In this document: positions 37,023 to 46,151 of the stretch, piece after piece
How positions within the stretch are numbered: the stretch's first letter is position 1
Layout: each line of letters starts with the position of its first letter
Assembly (NCBI RefSeq): GCF_900240265.1
Contig: NZ_LT964739.1
Location: 1,056,708-1,120,707, forward strand
Length of the DNA stretch: 64,000 nt
Direction of reading: 5' to 3'
Source of the DNA: Galactobacillus timonensis
GTDB lineage: Bacteria > Bacillota_I > Bacilli_A > Erysipelotrichales > Erysipelotrichaceae
The notes under the pieces: generated by a model
Database searches by the model: none
What the model saw: the letters and a program-made list of their open reading frames with translations, nothing else
Told to the model about the DNA's origin: nothing
Made by a program: the position numbers and the translations under genes

Positions 37023-37066
37023 GCGGCACCCGTCTTTCTGAAAAGAGAGGCCGGTGCCGCTTTTTC
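37023..37066 (+). terminator. Strong Rho-independent terminator
   Basis: GCGGCACC/GGTGCCGC with an inner hairpin and TTTTT; ends the core transcript. Confidence 0.85.
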
Positions 37067-37446
37067 TGTCTGGAAAAAGGAGAAAGTCTATCTGGCGCGA
37101 CTGTGGGAAGGCTATTTAAGGTTTTGGTAAGATCATCATCACGAAGACATAAAAAGAGGGCGGTACGGCAGTGATACTGTATCGTCCTCGAAGACATTAC
37201 AATTATCGATGAGAATAGTTTATTCCGCCTCGGGATGCCGGGTGGAAGAAAAACAACACCTAATGTTATCATGTTACATAAACATTATGCGGAAATGAGG
37301 CTGTGGATAAAAAACAGATGTATCTACTTAAACTTTCCGCAAGAGTTGACCCGCAGAAAAAATCAGAATTTGTACAAGCATGCTTACACAATTAAAGACA
37401 GAACTTGAGAAGCCAAATTGGCATCTCAAGATACATGAGGAACGTT
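37067..37446. other. Intergenic region at the core/accessory border
   Basis: No convincing gene. It contains an imperfect hairpin at 37157-37190 (GGGCGGTAC/ATCGTCCTC arms with G-U pairs) and a doubtful 30-codon GTG frame at 37303-37395. Base composition becomes clearly more AT-rich here. Confidence 0.5.
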
Positions 37447-38358
37447 ATGGATACTGAAATCACAACAGTTGAATCGGCAGAGGTACAGACTGATACAAGG
37501 CCGATAAGGGATCTCATCTATATTGTCCGTGGGCAACAGGTCCTGCTGGATAGTGATTTGGCGTCTCTATATAAAGTGGATACGAAAGTTTTTAACCAGG
37601 CGGTCAAGAGAAATTTAGCAAGATTCCCTGCGGAATTCCGATTCCAGTTAACGCAGGAAGAATATGATTCTTTGAGGTCACAATTTGTGACCTCAAAGAA
37701 GGGGCGAGGCGGAAGGCGATATATGCCATATGTCTTTACGGAGCAGGGAGTAGCTATGCTATCTGCGGTTTTAAGGAGCGATACCGCCATTCAGGTCAGT
37801 ATTCAGATCATCAATGCATTTGTCGAGATGCGCCGTTTCATTGCGAATAATGCGGCCTTGTTTGAGCGTATTAGCTCTGTAGAATTAAAGCAGTTGGAAT
37901 ACCAGAAACAGACAGATGAGAAGTTCGATAAAGTTTTTGCGTATATTAATGATCATGCGGAGCCAGAGCAGAAAATATTCTTTGATGGGCAGATTTATGA
38001 TGCATTTGAGCTGCTGATAGCGTTAGTGCAGAAGGCGACCAAGAAAATTGTTCTGATAGATGGATATGTGGATATTGGGACGCTTAATATTCTGGCAAAG
38101 AAGAATCCCGGTGTTGATGTGACAATTTATACCTTCAATAATACGCGGCTTAGTAATAGAGATATTTACACGTTTAATTCGCAATATCCAAATCTTACGG
38201 TAAAGCACATGACTGCTTTTCATGATCGCTTCCTGATTCTGGATGACACAGTCGGTTACCATGTCGGTGCCTCATTAAAAGATGCTGGGAAAAAGTGTTT
38301 CGGAATCTCACAGATTCAGGATGAGCAAACAATACAGGGCATACTGAACCGGTTGTAA
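37447..38358 (+). CDS. ORF6N-domain protein with PLD-like C-terminus
   Basis: 303 aa phage-type protein. Residues about 20-115 are an ORF6N DNA-binding domain (RDLIYIVRGQQVLLDSDLASLYKVDTK split over the family block, RFPAEFRFQLT, YVFTEQGVAMLSAVL). A short coiled coil follows. The C-terminal 130 residues have the half-PLD signature HDRFLILDD with VGASLKDAGKK. ORF6N proteins are usually prophage antirepressor-like regulators. AGGA precedes ATG 37447, which is preferred over the earlier start. It opens the accessory region. Confidence 0.85.
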   Translation: MDTEITTVESAEVQTDTRPIRDLIYIVRGQQVLLDSDLASLYKVDTKVFNQAVKRNLARFPAEFRFQLTQEEYDSLRSQFVTSKKGRGGRRYMPYVFTEQGVAMLSAVLRSDTAIQVSIQIINAFVEMRRFIANNAALFERISSVELKQLEYQKQTDEKFDKVFAYINDHAEPEQKIFFDGQIYDAFELLIALVQKATKKIVLIDGYVDIGTLNILAKKNPGVDVTIYTFNNTRLSNRDIYTFNSQYPNLTVKHMTAFHDRFLILDDTVGYHVGASLKDAGKKCFGISQIQDEQTIQGILNRL

Positions 38359-38383
38359 ATCTGAACCTGTTAGGAGAATAGCT

Positions 38384-38602
38384 ATGACGGGATTCTGGTT
38401 TTTTATGTTGATCATGTGCCTTTTGACACCAGCTATGATGATTGGATTTGGAAAATTTTTCATGAAAGGCGGACCAAAACAGATTAATGATGCGTTTGGA
38501 TATCGAACAACGAGATCTATGAAAAATCAGGAAACCTGGAGATTTGCTCATCAATACAGCGGTAAAAATGGATTTGTTTCCACAGACAGTGGTACCCATT
38601 GA
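38384..38602 (+). pseudogene. Truncated SdpI-family membrane protein
   Basis: 72 aa. One TM helix (about residues 3-25) leads into the SdpI signature (AFGYRTTRSMKNQETW), which normally is followed by three more TM helices. Here it diverges after AHQYSGK and stops within 11 residues (NGFVSTDSGTH), so the gene is 3'-truncated. It has a good ribosome site (AGGAG). SdpI relatives give immunity to the SdpC toxin or act as unknown membrane proteins. The junction also contains two copies of a GATTTGTT(T)CC motif. Confidence 0.7.
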
Positions 38603-38692
38603 TTTGTTCCCATGAACTATCAAAACACAAAAAATGAGCAGTTAAGAGGTTTCAAGGCACATGGAAAACGTGTGCCTTCTGGAAAAACGTAT

Positions 38693-40324
38693 ATGAGCAG
38701 TCTTCTGGAGAAACGGAATCGCGGGGTTGTCATACTGTTTTTTCTTTGTGCTGCGAGCATTCTGGTGAAGATTCATATTGGCTTTGATGTGGATGAGCAG
38801 TATGCGTTTTCGATGATGTTCCGCTTTTCACAGGGGCAGATGTATCTGGTTGATCTCTTTGATCCGTATCAGTTTTCGGCGCTGCTGATGACGCCGTTGT
38901 TTGCGTTGTGCCGTCTGCTGTCAGAAGTGAATGCGGTTTTTCTGTTCCGGCTGTTCAGCGGGATTCTCTATTTTGCGGGTACGGTTCCGGTGTATCGCTT
39001 CGTCTACAGGGAGACCAATGATCAGAAGATTGCGATACTGAGCGGCCTCTTTGTGTTTACGTTCAGTGCGAAAAGCATCATTTCTCTGGAACATTCCAAT
39101 CTGACGGCGCTGTTTCTTCTGTATGTGCTGATGGATCTGTATGACTATCTGCGCTATGGTAGATTGTCGGCTGCGCTGTTTGCGCTGAAGTCGTTTCTGC
39201 TGGCAGTGTGCTATCCGACGATGGTTCTGCTGGTGATGCCGGTACTTGTGCTGTTTTTTTGGGAGAAGGATTACCGGCGTGCGGGAAGGTATCTTCTGTG
39301 GTGTGCGCTGTTCGGGATGGTACTGATTGTTCCGGCATTGGTCGGCAATGGTGGATTTCATGGTCTGACTGAGGCGGTTCATATGATTCTTCTGGATGAG
39401 TCGCATCAGTATTCGCTGGGGGACAGGATGGATGCCTTTCGCAGTGAGCTGCGTTATGCCTTCAGGTACCTTGCGGGATGTGCGGTGTGTTTCATCGTTC
39501 TGCTTGGATGGAGAAGAATCGATAGAAAACCGGTCTTTGGCGGGATGTCGAAGGCGGTCCTGTTCTGCACTGGATGTTTTCTTTTTGCGATGGTTCAGGT
39601 GTGGTTCAAGACGGTGATCCCCTTTTACGGCTATTATCGTTATTTCTTCCTGGTGGTGATTGCACTGTACGCTGCATACAGGCGGCGCAGGCGGCCGTTG
39701 ATTGTATGTCTCTGGGTGCTGATGGCGGCCTTGTTGATTGTGTTTCAGACGACCAACAACGGTGCGCTTTCGGTATGCGGGTTCTGCGGCTTTGCGATGG
39801 TAGCTTTGGTTCTTCTGATGCAGGAGGATCCTAAGGGAATAAAGGTGCTGCTGGCATCTGCGATTGTGTGTCAGTGTTCGTATGATGTGCTTTCCTATCG
39901 TGTGAGCGGCGGATCTCCGGCTTCGACGCTGCATTCGGATCTTGTGCAGAGTAAAGCTGTGGGGCAGATCTGGATTGAGCCGGCGGATGAGGCATTCTTT
40001 GAGCAGTGTTCCAGTGAAACATTGAAGTCGAAATCACAGGACGTCATGATCGGCAGTAACAATTCCTATGCCTATGTTCTGGTGGGCGGCAGCGTATTTG
40101 CGCCGACGACCACGGGGACGCCATTCTACGGGGCACAATGGGAAACCTATATTGAGAATGCGGACACGGAAGATTTTGATCTTCTGATTCAGGCCTCCTT
40201 TGATGAGGCGGAAAATCTGGTGACGATGGTCAGAAAATACTATGATCTTCAGACTGTTTCATCGGATGGTGATCTGATCCATTACGTGGCGGTAAAAAAG
40301 GATTCATCTGATTCGTTTTCATAA
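38693..40324 (+). CDS. GT-C-like polytopic membrane protein (putative glycosyltransferase)
   Basis: 543 aa with about 10-12 TM helices and a C-terminal extracellular domain of about 100 residues. The first loop contains DVDEQYAFSM, an acidic motif in the place where GT-C glycosyltransferases of the PMT/ArnT type carry their catalytic Asp-Glu, so transfer of a lipid-linked sugar is plausible. An in-frame ATG at 38612 would add 27 hydrophilic residues but has no ribosome site; a perfect 8-bp hairpin at 38654-38678 (AAGGCACA/TGTGCCTT) lies just before the ATG at 38693. Followed by a terminator. Confidence 0.7.
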   Translation: MSSLLEKRNRGVVILFFLCAASILVKIHIGFDVDEQYAFSMMFRFSQGQMYLVDLFDPYQFSALLMTPLFALCRLLSEVNAVFLFRLFSGILYFAGTVPVYRFVYRETNDQKIAILSGLFVFTFSAKSIISLEHSNLTALFLLYVLMDLYDYLRYGRLSAALFALKSFLLAVCYPTMVLLVMPVLVLFFWEKDYRRAGRYLLWCALFGMVLIVPALVGNGGFHGLTEAVHMILLDESHQYSLGDRMDAFRSELRYAFRYLAGCAVCFIVLLGWRRIDRKPVFGGMSKAVLFCTGCFLFAMVQVWFKTVIPFYGYYRYFFLVVIALYAAYRRRRRPLIVCLWVLMAALLIVFQTTNNGALSVCGFCGFAMVALVLLMQEDPKGIKVLLASAIVCQCSYDVLSYRVSGGSPASTLHSDLVQSKAVGQIWIEPADEAFFEQCSSETLKSKSQDVMIGSNNSYAYVLVGGSVFAPTTTGTPFYGAQWETYIENADTEDFDLLIQASFDEAENLVTMVRKYYDLQTVSSDGDLIHYVAVKKDSSDSFS

Positions 40325-40348
40325 TGCATCATCGGCAGGCGGCAGACA

Positions 40349-40392
40349 CGGGACTTTGGACGAAATGGCGAAAACGTTCAAAGTCTCGTTTT
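40349..40392 (+). terminator. Rho-independent terminator
   Basis: CGGGACTTTG/CAAAGTCTCG stem and TTTT, 25 nt after the membrane protein. Confidence 0.75.
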
Positions 40393-41121
40393 ATGTGCAT
40401 GAATGTATGGATGAATAGGTCAGAATAGATAGGCGTTTCAAACTACCTCGTCTTTAAAACCTCAATGGTTTCGACAGGATTTGTGATGAAAGGAGGGGCG
40501 TCTGCCGCCATTGCAAGGCGCGGTATGTGGATTCAGGAAAAAGTGCCGCTTCTCATCAAAGTCATTGATCCCAGCATTCATTGGAATCAGCCCCGCAGAC
40601 AGCAATGGTCTGATGCATTTAAGATCACAAAACAGCTCCTTGCGTCAGAAATGTACGCACTCACGATATAAACCGCATCACCGCAGCAGGATAACCGCTT
40701 CGGCATCAGTGGAACCAGAGGAAGAAACGGGACAGAAGTTCTTTGTGCTGCGTACATGTGCGGATCAGTGAAAAGCAGCATAATTCGGCCTTGCGAATAG
40801 TCTCATCCCATGCACAAGCACGATGGGACCAGCAGAAACAAACAATTATCAACAATCCATCAACAAACTACCCCCAATCAGTCATCAACTGTCATTTCAT
40901 CTCTTCTATAGCTGATGGCTGTTTTTCTGTTTTCTCGACAGAAATTGTTATATTTCATTTCCATATCTGTACGTGCCTTAACTGGTGGATGAAATTGGCC
41001 TTCGTTGTCCATTAATACAGGGTACAATATATTCAACAGGAATAGCGGCTGCATTCATAAAGGCTGACTATCCACTTCGGGGAATTTCGAATCATTTAAG
41101 GTTAGGGGGACCGTTTTCTTT
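40393..41121. other. Long non-coding stretch
   Basis: No gene can be supported. Open frames of 68 and 86 codons (40465-40671, 40511-40771) resemble nothing I recognise and have no good ribosome site. A 26-nt string at about 40437-40462 looks like a CRISPR repeat, but only one copy exists. A weak ribosome site (GGGGGA) precedes the DUF4230 gene. Confidence 0.5.
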
Positions 41122-41871
41122 ATGACAGATGAAACGAAGGACGATGAAGTAATAGAGAAGAGGCAAAACAACAAGAAGCCAAAATTACCAAAGACAGTGA
41201 AGATGTCGACTTTTATCATGGTGCTGCTTATTATTGGGCTCGTGATTACGAATGCCATTCTTTTTATAAACAGGCCTTCACCCAACCCTGAGCCGGTTCC
41301 GACATCCATTCCACAGCCGACATCAACGCCAATTATAATATCGTCACCATCTCCTTTTTATGTTACTCCTTCAACGATAAGGGAGGTTATTGTGCCAGCA
41401 GCTGAGCTGGTTTCGTATAAATATTTTTATACAGACGCTGATGTGTATGAAAAATCTGCTTATGTTTTTAAAAAAGTCAAGGTCCCGTTCTCTACTGATA
41501 AGACAGTCTTTACTTATTCTGGTGTAATCAGTGTCGGTGTTAATCTGGACGATACTGAGATTGAAGTTGATGACGATAAGAAGACGATTCAGATTACGCT
41601 AAATGAGCCGTATATTATGTCAAACCAGATTGATAACGATACCTTTCAGGCATATGACGTGAAGAATTCCATTTTTACTTCTGTAAACATCAGCGAGTTT
41701 GTGGCATTAAAGGACGCGCTTGAAAAAAATCAGGAAGAAAAGTTGATGAAAAATGATGAATTCTGGAAACAGACAAAGATAAGCACAACAAACACTATTT
41801 CCAGTCTAATAAACGCTTCCAAAGAGGCGGAAGATTACACAATTTCATACGTCTGGAAAGACAGTGACTGA
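41122..41871 (+). CDS. DUF4230 membrane-anchored protein
   Basis: 249 aa. A charged N-terminus (about 30 residues) and a TM helix (about residues 32-52) are followed by a Pro-rich linker (PSPNPEPVPTSIPQPTSTP) and a DUF4230 domain from about residue 88 (VSYKYFYTDADVYEKSAY, YSGVISVGVNLDDTEIEVD). DUF4230 proteins are surface or periplasmic, of unknown function. Lower GC than the core; probably acquired. Confidence 0.82.
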   Translation: MTDETKDDEVIEKRQNNKKPKLPKTVKMSTFIMVLLIIGLVITNAILFINRPSPNPEPVPTSIPQPTSTPIIISSPSPFYVTPSTIREVIVPAAELVSYKYFYTDADVYEKSAYVFKKVKVPFSTDKTVFTYSGVISVGVNLDDTEIEVDDDKKTIQITLNEPYIMSNQIDNDTFQAYDVKNSIFTSVNISEFVALKDALEKNQEEKLMKNDEFWKQTKISTTNTISSLINASKEAEDYTISYVWKDSD

Positions 41872-41888
41872 TCATCACAATAATATTC

Positions 41889-41955
41889 GGGATCAGAGAG
41901 GGAATTTCTTTTGATCCCACAAAAGCCGGATTGCGGAATTGTGATCCGGTTTCAT
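41889..41955 (+). terminator. Tandem hairpins ending in a terminator
   Basis: First stem GGGATCA/TGATCCC (41889-41917), second CCGGAT/ATCCGG (41926-41949) followed by TTTCAT. The second is the better terminator. Confidence 0.6.
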
Positions 41956-41999
41956 ATTTTCCGTCGTCTGAATGAGGAAAGGTGAAAATTAATCGCTGA

Positions 42000-43049
42000 A
42001 GAAAGCCGACGCCTCATTACTGGATGAATCTGGGGACGTACATCAAGGACAGCGGAATGATTCTTGCGCAGGTAAATCCGGCTGCGGTCAAAAAGTTAAA
42101 GGAACTCGATGACAACGATCCTTCTAAGAATGACCGCAAAGACCCGAAGGTGATAGCAGGACTGGCAAGCGACGGGCGTTATTGCCTCCCTTATATTCCT
42201 GAAGGAGTTTATGCGGAAATCAGGGAACTTTCGAATCAGAGAGCCCGTGCAGTGGAAGAACTGGCAAGGATCAAGAACAGAGTAGCCAGATGGTTTTCCA
42301 TCTACTTCCCGGAATACCTTGACGTGTATGGCAACGTCGACAATGTGACAGGGACGATGATTCTGAAGAAATACCCGCTTCCACAGGACATTGTAGAGGC
42401 AGGAATTGATGGAATTCTGAAGGTGTGGAGCGATAACAAAGTGAAAGGAGCAGGCAGAAGAAGAGCAGAGAAATTGTACGAAGCCGCGAAGAACAGCATT
42501 GGCCGGAAAGAGGCTCCAAAATCCGCAAGAATGGAACTGATGGATCTTCTGAATGATCTGGAGACGTACAGATCAAGAGAGGATCGAATCATGGAAGAAG
42601 TAACTGATCTGCTGTGGCAGGTCCCGAACACCAAAGAGCTGCTCAATATTTCCGGTGTAGGGACGATCTCAGTACTGACGTTTGTGGCTGAGGTCGGAGA
42701 TATCAGCAGAATCAAGGATGCCAAGGCTCTTCAGAAGCTGGCTGGACTTGCGATCGTAGCAGACAGCTCCGGCAAGCATAACGGAGAGAGCGGGATCAGC
42801 TATCGGGGGCGCAAGAGATTAAGGTGGTGCGTATATCAGCTGGCAATATCACTCATTAGCCGCAACAGAGATTTTGCGGCAATCCATGCATACTACACGA
42901 CGCGTGCAGAGAACCCGTTAAAGAAGATGCAGTCTCTGATTGCAGTAGGCTGTAAAGCAATGAGGGTCTTCTACAAGATTCTGACAACAGGGACCCCGTA
43001 CGATGGTCGGAAGATGACGTCAGACATTATTCGCCCGGCTGCAGCGTAA
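42000..43049 (+). pseudogene. IS110-family transposase, 5' truncated
   Basis: DEDD recombinase of IS110; the remaining frame gives about 350 aa against about 400-430 usual. The first in-frame residues (KPTPHYW) correspond to the family block EPTGHYW, so the catalytic Glu position is altered and the part with the first Asp is missing upstream of a TGA at 41997. The RKDPKVIAGLA block and the C-terminal Tnp20 domain (LLNISGVGTISVLTFVAEVGD, KHNGESGISYRGRKRLR) are intact. The first ATG left is 42024. It is unlikely to transpose by itself. Confidence 0.85.
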
Positions 43050-43354
43050 GCATCAAAGAAATATGTCACAGGCAGATCTGAGTGCCTGAAGTTCAGACAT
43101 TGAGATCTGCCTTGTGATCGACGGATGATAAGGCAGTTCAGCATTACCGATAAGCCATGACAGGCTAACGTCCGCTGCGCAAGCAGTGCTGTCGTGGCAA
43201 GTCGGCAGATATATTAACCTTGGGACATGATCCCGTAAAAAAGCTTGGCCGACGCCCAGGTTATGGACAAGCGGAACGAAGGAAGTTGGGACCTGCGCAG
43301 TATGCAGTGATCCTGGTAGACACGGGAGGTTCGCCGCCATAGAAGCGATGGGAG
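43050..43354 (+). other. Structured 3' non-coding end of the IS110 element
   Basis: Includes a long hairpin at 43067-43116 (arms CACA-GGCAGATCT and AGATCTGCC-TTGTG, one bulge, with a second CTGAA/TTCAG stem inside). IS110-group elements encode a bridge or seeker RNA that pairs with target and donor DNA, placed at the left end in IS110 proper and at the right end in IS1111 types. This region is a candidate for such an RNA or its remains. Confidence 0.35.
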
Positions 43355-43395
43355 AACAAGAGCTGTTTATTGAAGAAATAAGACGTTCTTGTTTT
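43355..43395 (+). terminator. Hairpin with T-run after the IS110 element
   Basis: AACAAGA/TCTTGTT arms with an inner GTTTATT/AATAAGAC pairing, then TTTT-C. Confidence 0.5.
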
Positions 43396-43554
43396 CAACG
43401 AACCCGTTCTTCTATGATTTCGCATTCAATGTAAGAAATGATCGATTCATAACTATGGCAAGTACTTCGAGGTACATTCAAAAAAGCTTTATTTCAAGCC
43501 GAAATGGTCTTGACTTAATAGGGAGGATTTTATACTCACAGAAATGCTTGAAAT

Positions 43555-43710
43555 GACAGATACTGCGAGTATTGTGGAAAGCCAACAATGCTGTTTAAGG
43601 AGAAATACCTGAAGGCTTTTAACAAAGTAAACCTAGTGGTACCAGCAGAGGAAGAGGTTTTTCGTTTGAATCAGATGATGAGATGCCGTTTTAATATAGG
43701 GATGAGGTGA
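43555..43710 (+). pseudogene. Remnant of a zinc-ribbon protein
   Basis: About 51 codons open after a TGA stop and without a start, containing CEYCGKP, a CxxCG half zinc ribbon. It ends just before the TcmP gene. Probably the 3' remains of an unknown gene. Confidence 0.25.
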
Positions 43711-43716
43711 ACCGGA

Positions 43717-44925
43717 ATGTCGAAAAAGAATGATGACTTCTTTGTAGAAAAAAAGCCGTGGTCAAAGGTAAAGGATGAGCTGCTTGGATGCTATCTCAAA
43801 CCTTATATGTCTAAAGTTCTATACACTGGAAGACCAATCGCATATGTCGATTGCTTTGCCGGTAAGGGTATGTTTGATGACGGCCAGCCCGGCTCTCCTC
43901 TCATTGCGCTGGATGTCATGCAGCAGGCACTTGCTTCCACCAAGAAGGATGGTCATCTCAATATTGCTCCGGCTTTTATTGATCTGAATTACGCGGATGA
44001 CTTGAAAAAGAATCTCGTAATGTATCCTGGAGTCGAGATTGTTTCGGGTGCTTATGAAGACCAGATCGACGATCTGTTAAAAAGCAAAAAAGGCTACAAT
44101 GTGTTCCTTTACATTGATCCTTATGGCATTAAGGCGCTGGATTGCTCAAAGTTCGATAAATTTGCAAATGGTCAGTTCAGCTCAATAGAATTGCTTATTA
44201 ATATGAACTCGTTTGGCTTTATTCGCGAAGGTTGTAGAGTAATGGGAAGCTCACTGAAAATGGAGGACTCCTTCTTTGATGACCTTGTAGAATATGAGCC
44301 GACTGTTCTTGATGCCTCGGATAAATCCATGCAGGCATTAAATGATATTGCCGGTGGCGATTACTGGGTAGATATCATTCAGCAGTATACGAGTGGGAAA
44401 ATAAATGGCTACGAGGCAGAGGAATTCTTTTCTGAGCAATACTGTTTAAGGCTGAGGCAAAGTTACAAATATGTGCTGAATATGCCCATTCGGATACATC
44501 AAAATCAGCACCCAAAGTACCGAATGATCCACGCCACAAATCATCCGGCGGGGTGTGTATTGATGGCTGAAAACATCTGCAATCGCTGGGAACTTTTGAA
44601 GCAGATTCAGGACAGCGGACAGATGTCACTGTTTCAAGAGGATTTCAACAACAATATTATTGACGCAGATCAGATAAGAAGCAGTGTGATTGATCATTTC
44701 TCCCAGTGCAGCAATTGGACGTCTCTTACTGAAGCACTTGCTGTATATTTTGTAAAGTATGGAGCAATTTGCAAACCAGGTGAGATTGAAAAAGTTTTAA
44801 AGAAACTTGAAAAAGAAGGACGACTTGCAGTAGACCGCCATCCTGCTTATACAAAAAAAGGCCAGCCCTCTTTCTTTATGACAGATGGACATGGAAAAAC
44901 GGTAAAAGTCAGGTGGGTGAACTAA
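43717..44925 (+). CDS. tcmP: Three-Cys-motif partner protein TcmP
   Basis: 402 aa. The TcmP family is uncharacterised and regularly occurs with a three-Cys-motif radical-SAM-like protein, as here. Typical blocks: YVDCFAGKGMFDDGQPGSPL (residues about 43-62), APAFIDLN, FLYIDPYGIKAL and NMNSFGFIREG. The first and third recall the SAM-binding loop and DPPY-like motif of methyltransferases, so a nucleic-acid methyltransferase fold is possible. The C-terminal 80 residues look like a winged helix. AGGTG precedes the ATG. The partner gene starts directly after the stop. Confidence 0.85.
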   Translation: MSKKNDDFFVEKKPWSKVKDELLGCYLKPYMSKVLYTGRPIAYVDCFAGKGMFDDGQPGSPLIALDVMQQALASTKKDGHLNIAPAFIDLNYADDLKKNLVMYPGVEIVSGAYEDQIDDLLKSKKGYNVFLYIDPYGIKALDCSKFDKFANGQFSSIELLINMNSFGFIREGCRVMGSSLKMEDSFFDDLVEYEPTVLDASDKSMQALNDIAGGDYWVDIIQQYTSGKINGYEAEEFFSEQYCLRLRQSYKYVLNMPIRIHQNQHPKYRMIHATNHPAGCVLMAENICNRWELLKQIQDSGQMSLFQEDFNNNIIDADQIRSSVIDHFSQCSNWTSLTEALAVYFVKYGAICKPGEIEKVLKKLEKEGRLAVDRHPAYTKKGQPSFFMTDGHGKTVKVRWVN

Positions 44926-45699
44926 ATGAAGGTAGCTGGATACATAGAAAGAAAGAGTATGCTCTACCAGACGGGCGTCGAGTACGGTGATTATACAATG
45001 AATCACGTGCTCGGCTGTTCGCATGGCTGTAAGTACCCTTGCTACGCCTTCCTGCAGAAAAAGCGTTTCGGCCAGATTAAGGATTACGATGAATGGCGCA
45101 GGCCCTTCCTTGTATCGAATACAATCGAACTCCTTGATAAGGAAATACCGAAACTAAAGGACAAGATACAGTCTGTGCAGCTCTGCTTCACAACAGATCC
45201 GTTCATGGTAGATTATCCTGAAATACAGGAAATGAGCCTCGCAGCTATCAGAAGGCTCAATAGAGACAGCATCAAATGCTGTGTTTTGACAAAGGGGATC
45301 CTCCCTATTGAGCTTAAAGATCTTTACAGCGAGAACGAATACGGCATTACGCTAATCTCGCTTGACGAGAAATACCGAGAGAAAGTGGAGCCGGGGTCAG
45401 CGCCTTATGCAGATCGACTTGCTGCTTTGAAGGCACTTCATGATGCTAGCTCTAAAACATGGGTAAGCATTGAGCCCTACCCAACACCGAATCTGATCGA
45501 ACAAAACTTGGAGAAAATCCTTGAGGCAGTGAGCTTCACAGATAGGATTATCTTCGGGCGTACAAACTATAACAAGACAGTCACGGCTTACGCCGAACAT
45601 ATGCATTTCTATAATGAATGCGCGAAAACTGTGATTGACTTTTGTGAGAGCAGAGGAATTGCGTATCACATAAAGAATAAGACGATAACGGAGGAATGA
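44926..45699 (+). CDS. Three-Cys-motif radical-SAM-like protein (TcmP partner)
   Basis: 257 aa. The N-terminus carries GCSHGCKYPCYAF, a C-x3-C-x3-C triad where standard radical SAM enzymes have C-x3-C-x2-C. The rest fits a partial TIM barrel of the spore-photoproduct-lyase/phage Gp37-like group (CFTTDPFMVDYPE, CCVLTKGILPIE, VSIEPYPTPNL, IIFGRTNYN). The start ATG abuts the tcmP stop, so the two are one transcript. Substrate unknown; the context of broken restriction genes and transposases suggests a mobile or defence function. Confidence 0.8.
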   Translation: MKVAGYIERKSMLYQTGVEYGDYTMNHVLGCSHGCKYPCYAFLQKKRFGQIKDYDEWRRPFLVSNTIELLDKEIPKLKDKIQSVQLCFTTDPFMVDYPEIQEMSLAAIRRLNRDSIKCCVLTKGILPIELKDLYSENEYGITLISLDEKYREKVEPGSAPYADRLAALKALHDASSKTWVSIEPYPTPNLIEQNLEKILEAVSFTDRIIFGRTNYNKTVTAYAEHMHFYNECAKTVIDFCESRGIAYHIKNKTITEE

Positions 45700-45720
45700 G
45701 GAAGGAGGGACGCTGTCTTA

Positions 45721-46134
45721 GTGGAAAAGTTAATAGACATTGGAAGTGCTCCTGTAGCGCCGCTCCTCGATATTCTTCTTCAGGATAAATCAACAAAGAA
45801 GAACATCATCTGGGCGACGGGCACCTAAGAGGAGTACGGCAACGGGTTTACAGATAAAGAGCAGAACGACAGGGATCTGCTCCTGCAGCACGCGGACATC
45901 ATCAAGCCGCGTATTCAGAAATCGCTGGAAGCGCAGGCTGCGCGAACTCGGAAAAAAGCAGAGGTCTTCACTCCGGCGTGGCTCTGCAATTTGATGAATA
46001 ACTACAGCGACCAGGAGTGGTTCCGCAGGAAAAATGTTTTTAACATAGAAAAGTACGATCTGAAGTGTGGGTCGGAAAGAAAGGGCCATTCAAGCTTTCA
46101 TTTCCTGCATGGTAGAAAATCCAGTCGAAACTGA
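45721..46134 (+). pseudogene. Remnant of a restriction-system DNA methylase (subunit M-like)
   Basis: A frame starting GTG 45721 behind a strong ribosome site (GGAAGGAGGG) encodes MEKLIDIGSAPVAPLLDILL then is broken by TAA at 45826-45828, at a place where relatives I recall have Tyr (TYEEYGNG). It continues open to 46134 through KAEVFTPAWLCN, the start of the methylase core, and is then cut off. The full gene should be several hundred codons longer. Located directly behind the TcmP pair and before a repeat element. Confidence 0.7.
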
Positions 46135-46151
46135 TGGAACTAATTCCAATC

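Noticed and set aside
40437..40462. 26-nt string that looks like a CRISPR repeat (GTTTCAAACTACC... read on the plus strand)
   Set aside because: Only one copy in the window, no spacers and no cas genes.
40465..40771. Two overlapping open frames of 68 and 86 codons
   Set aside because: No ribosome site, no motif, different frames over the same bases; most likely non-coding.
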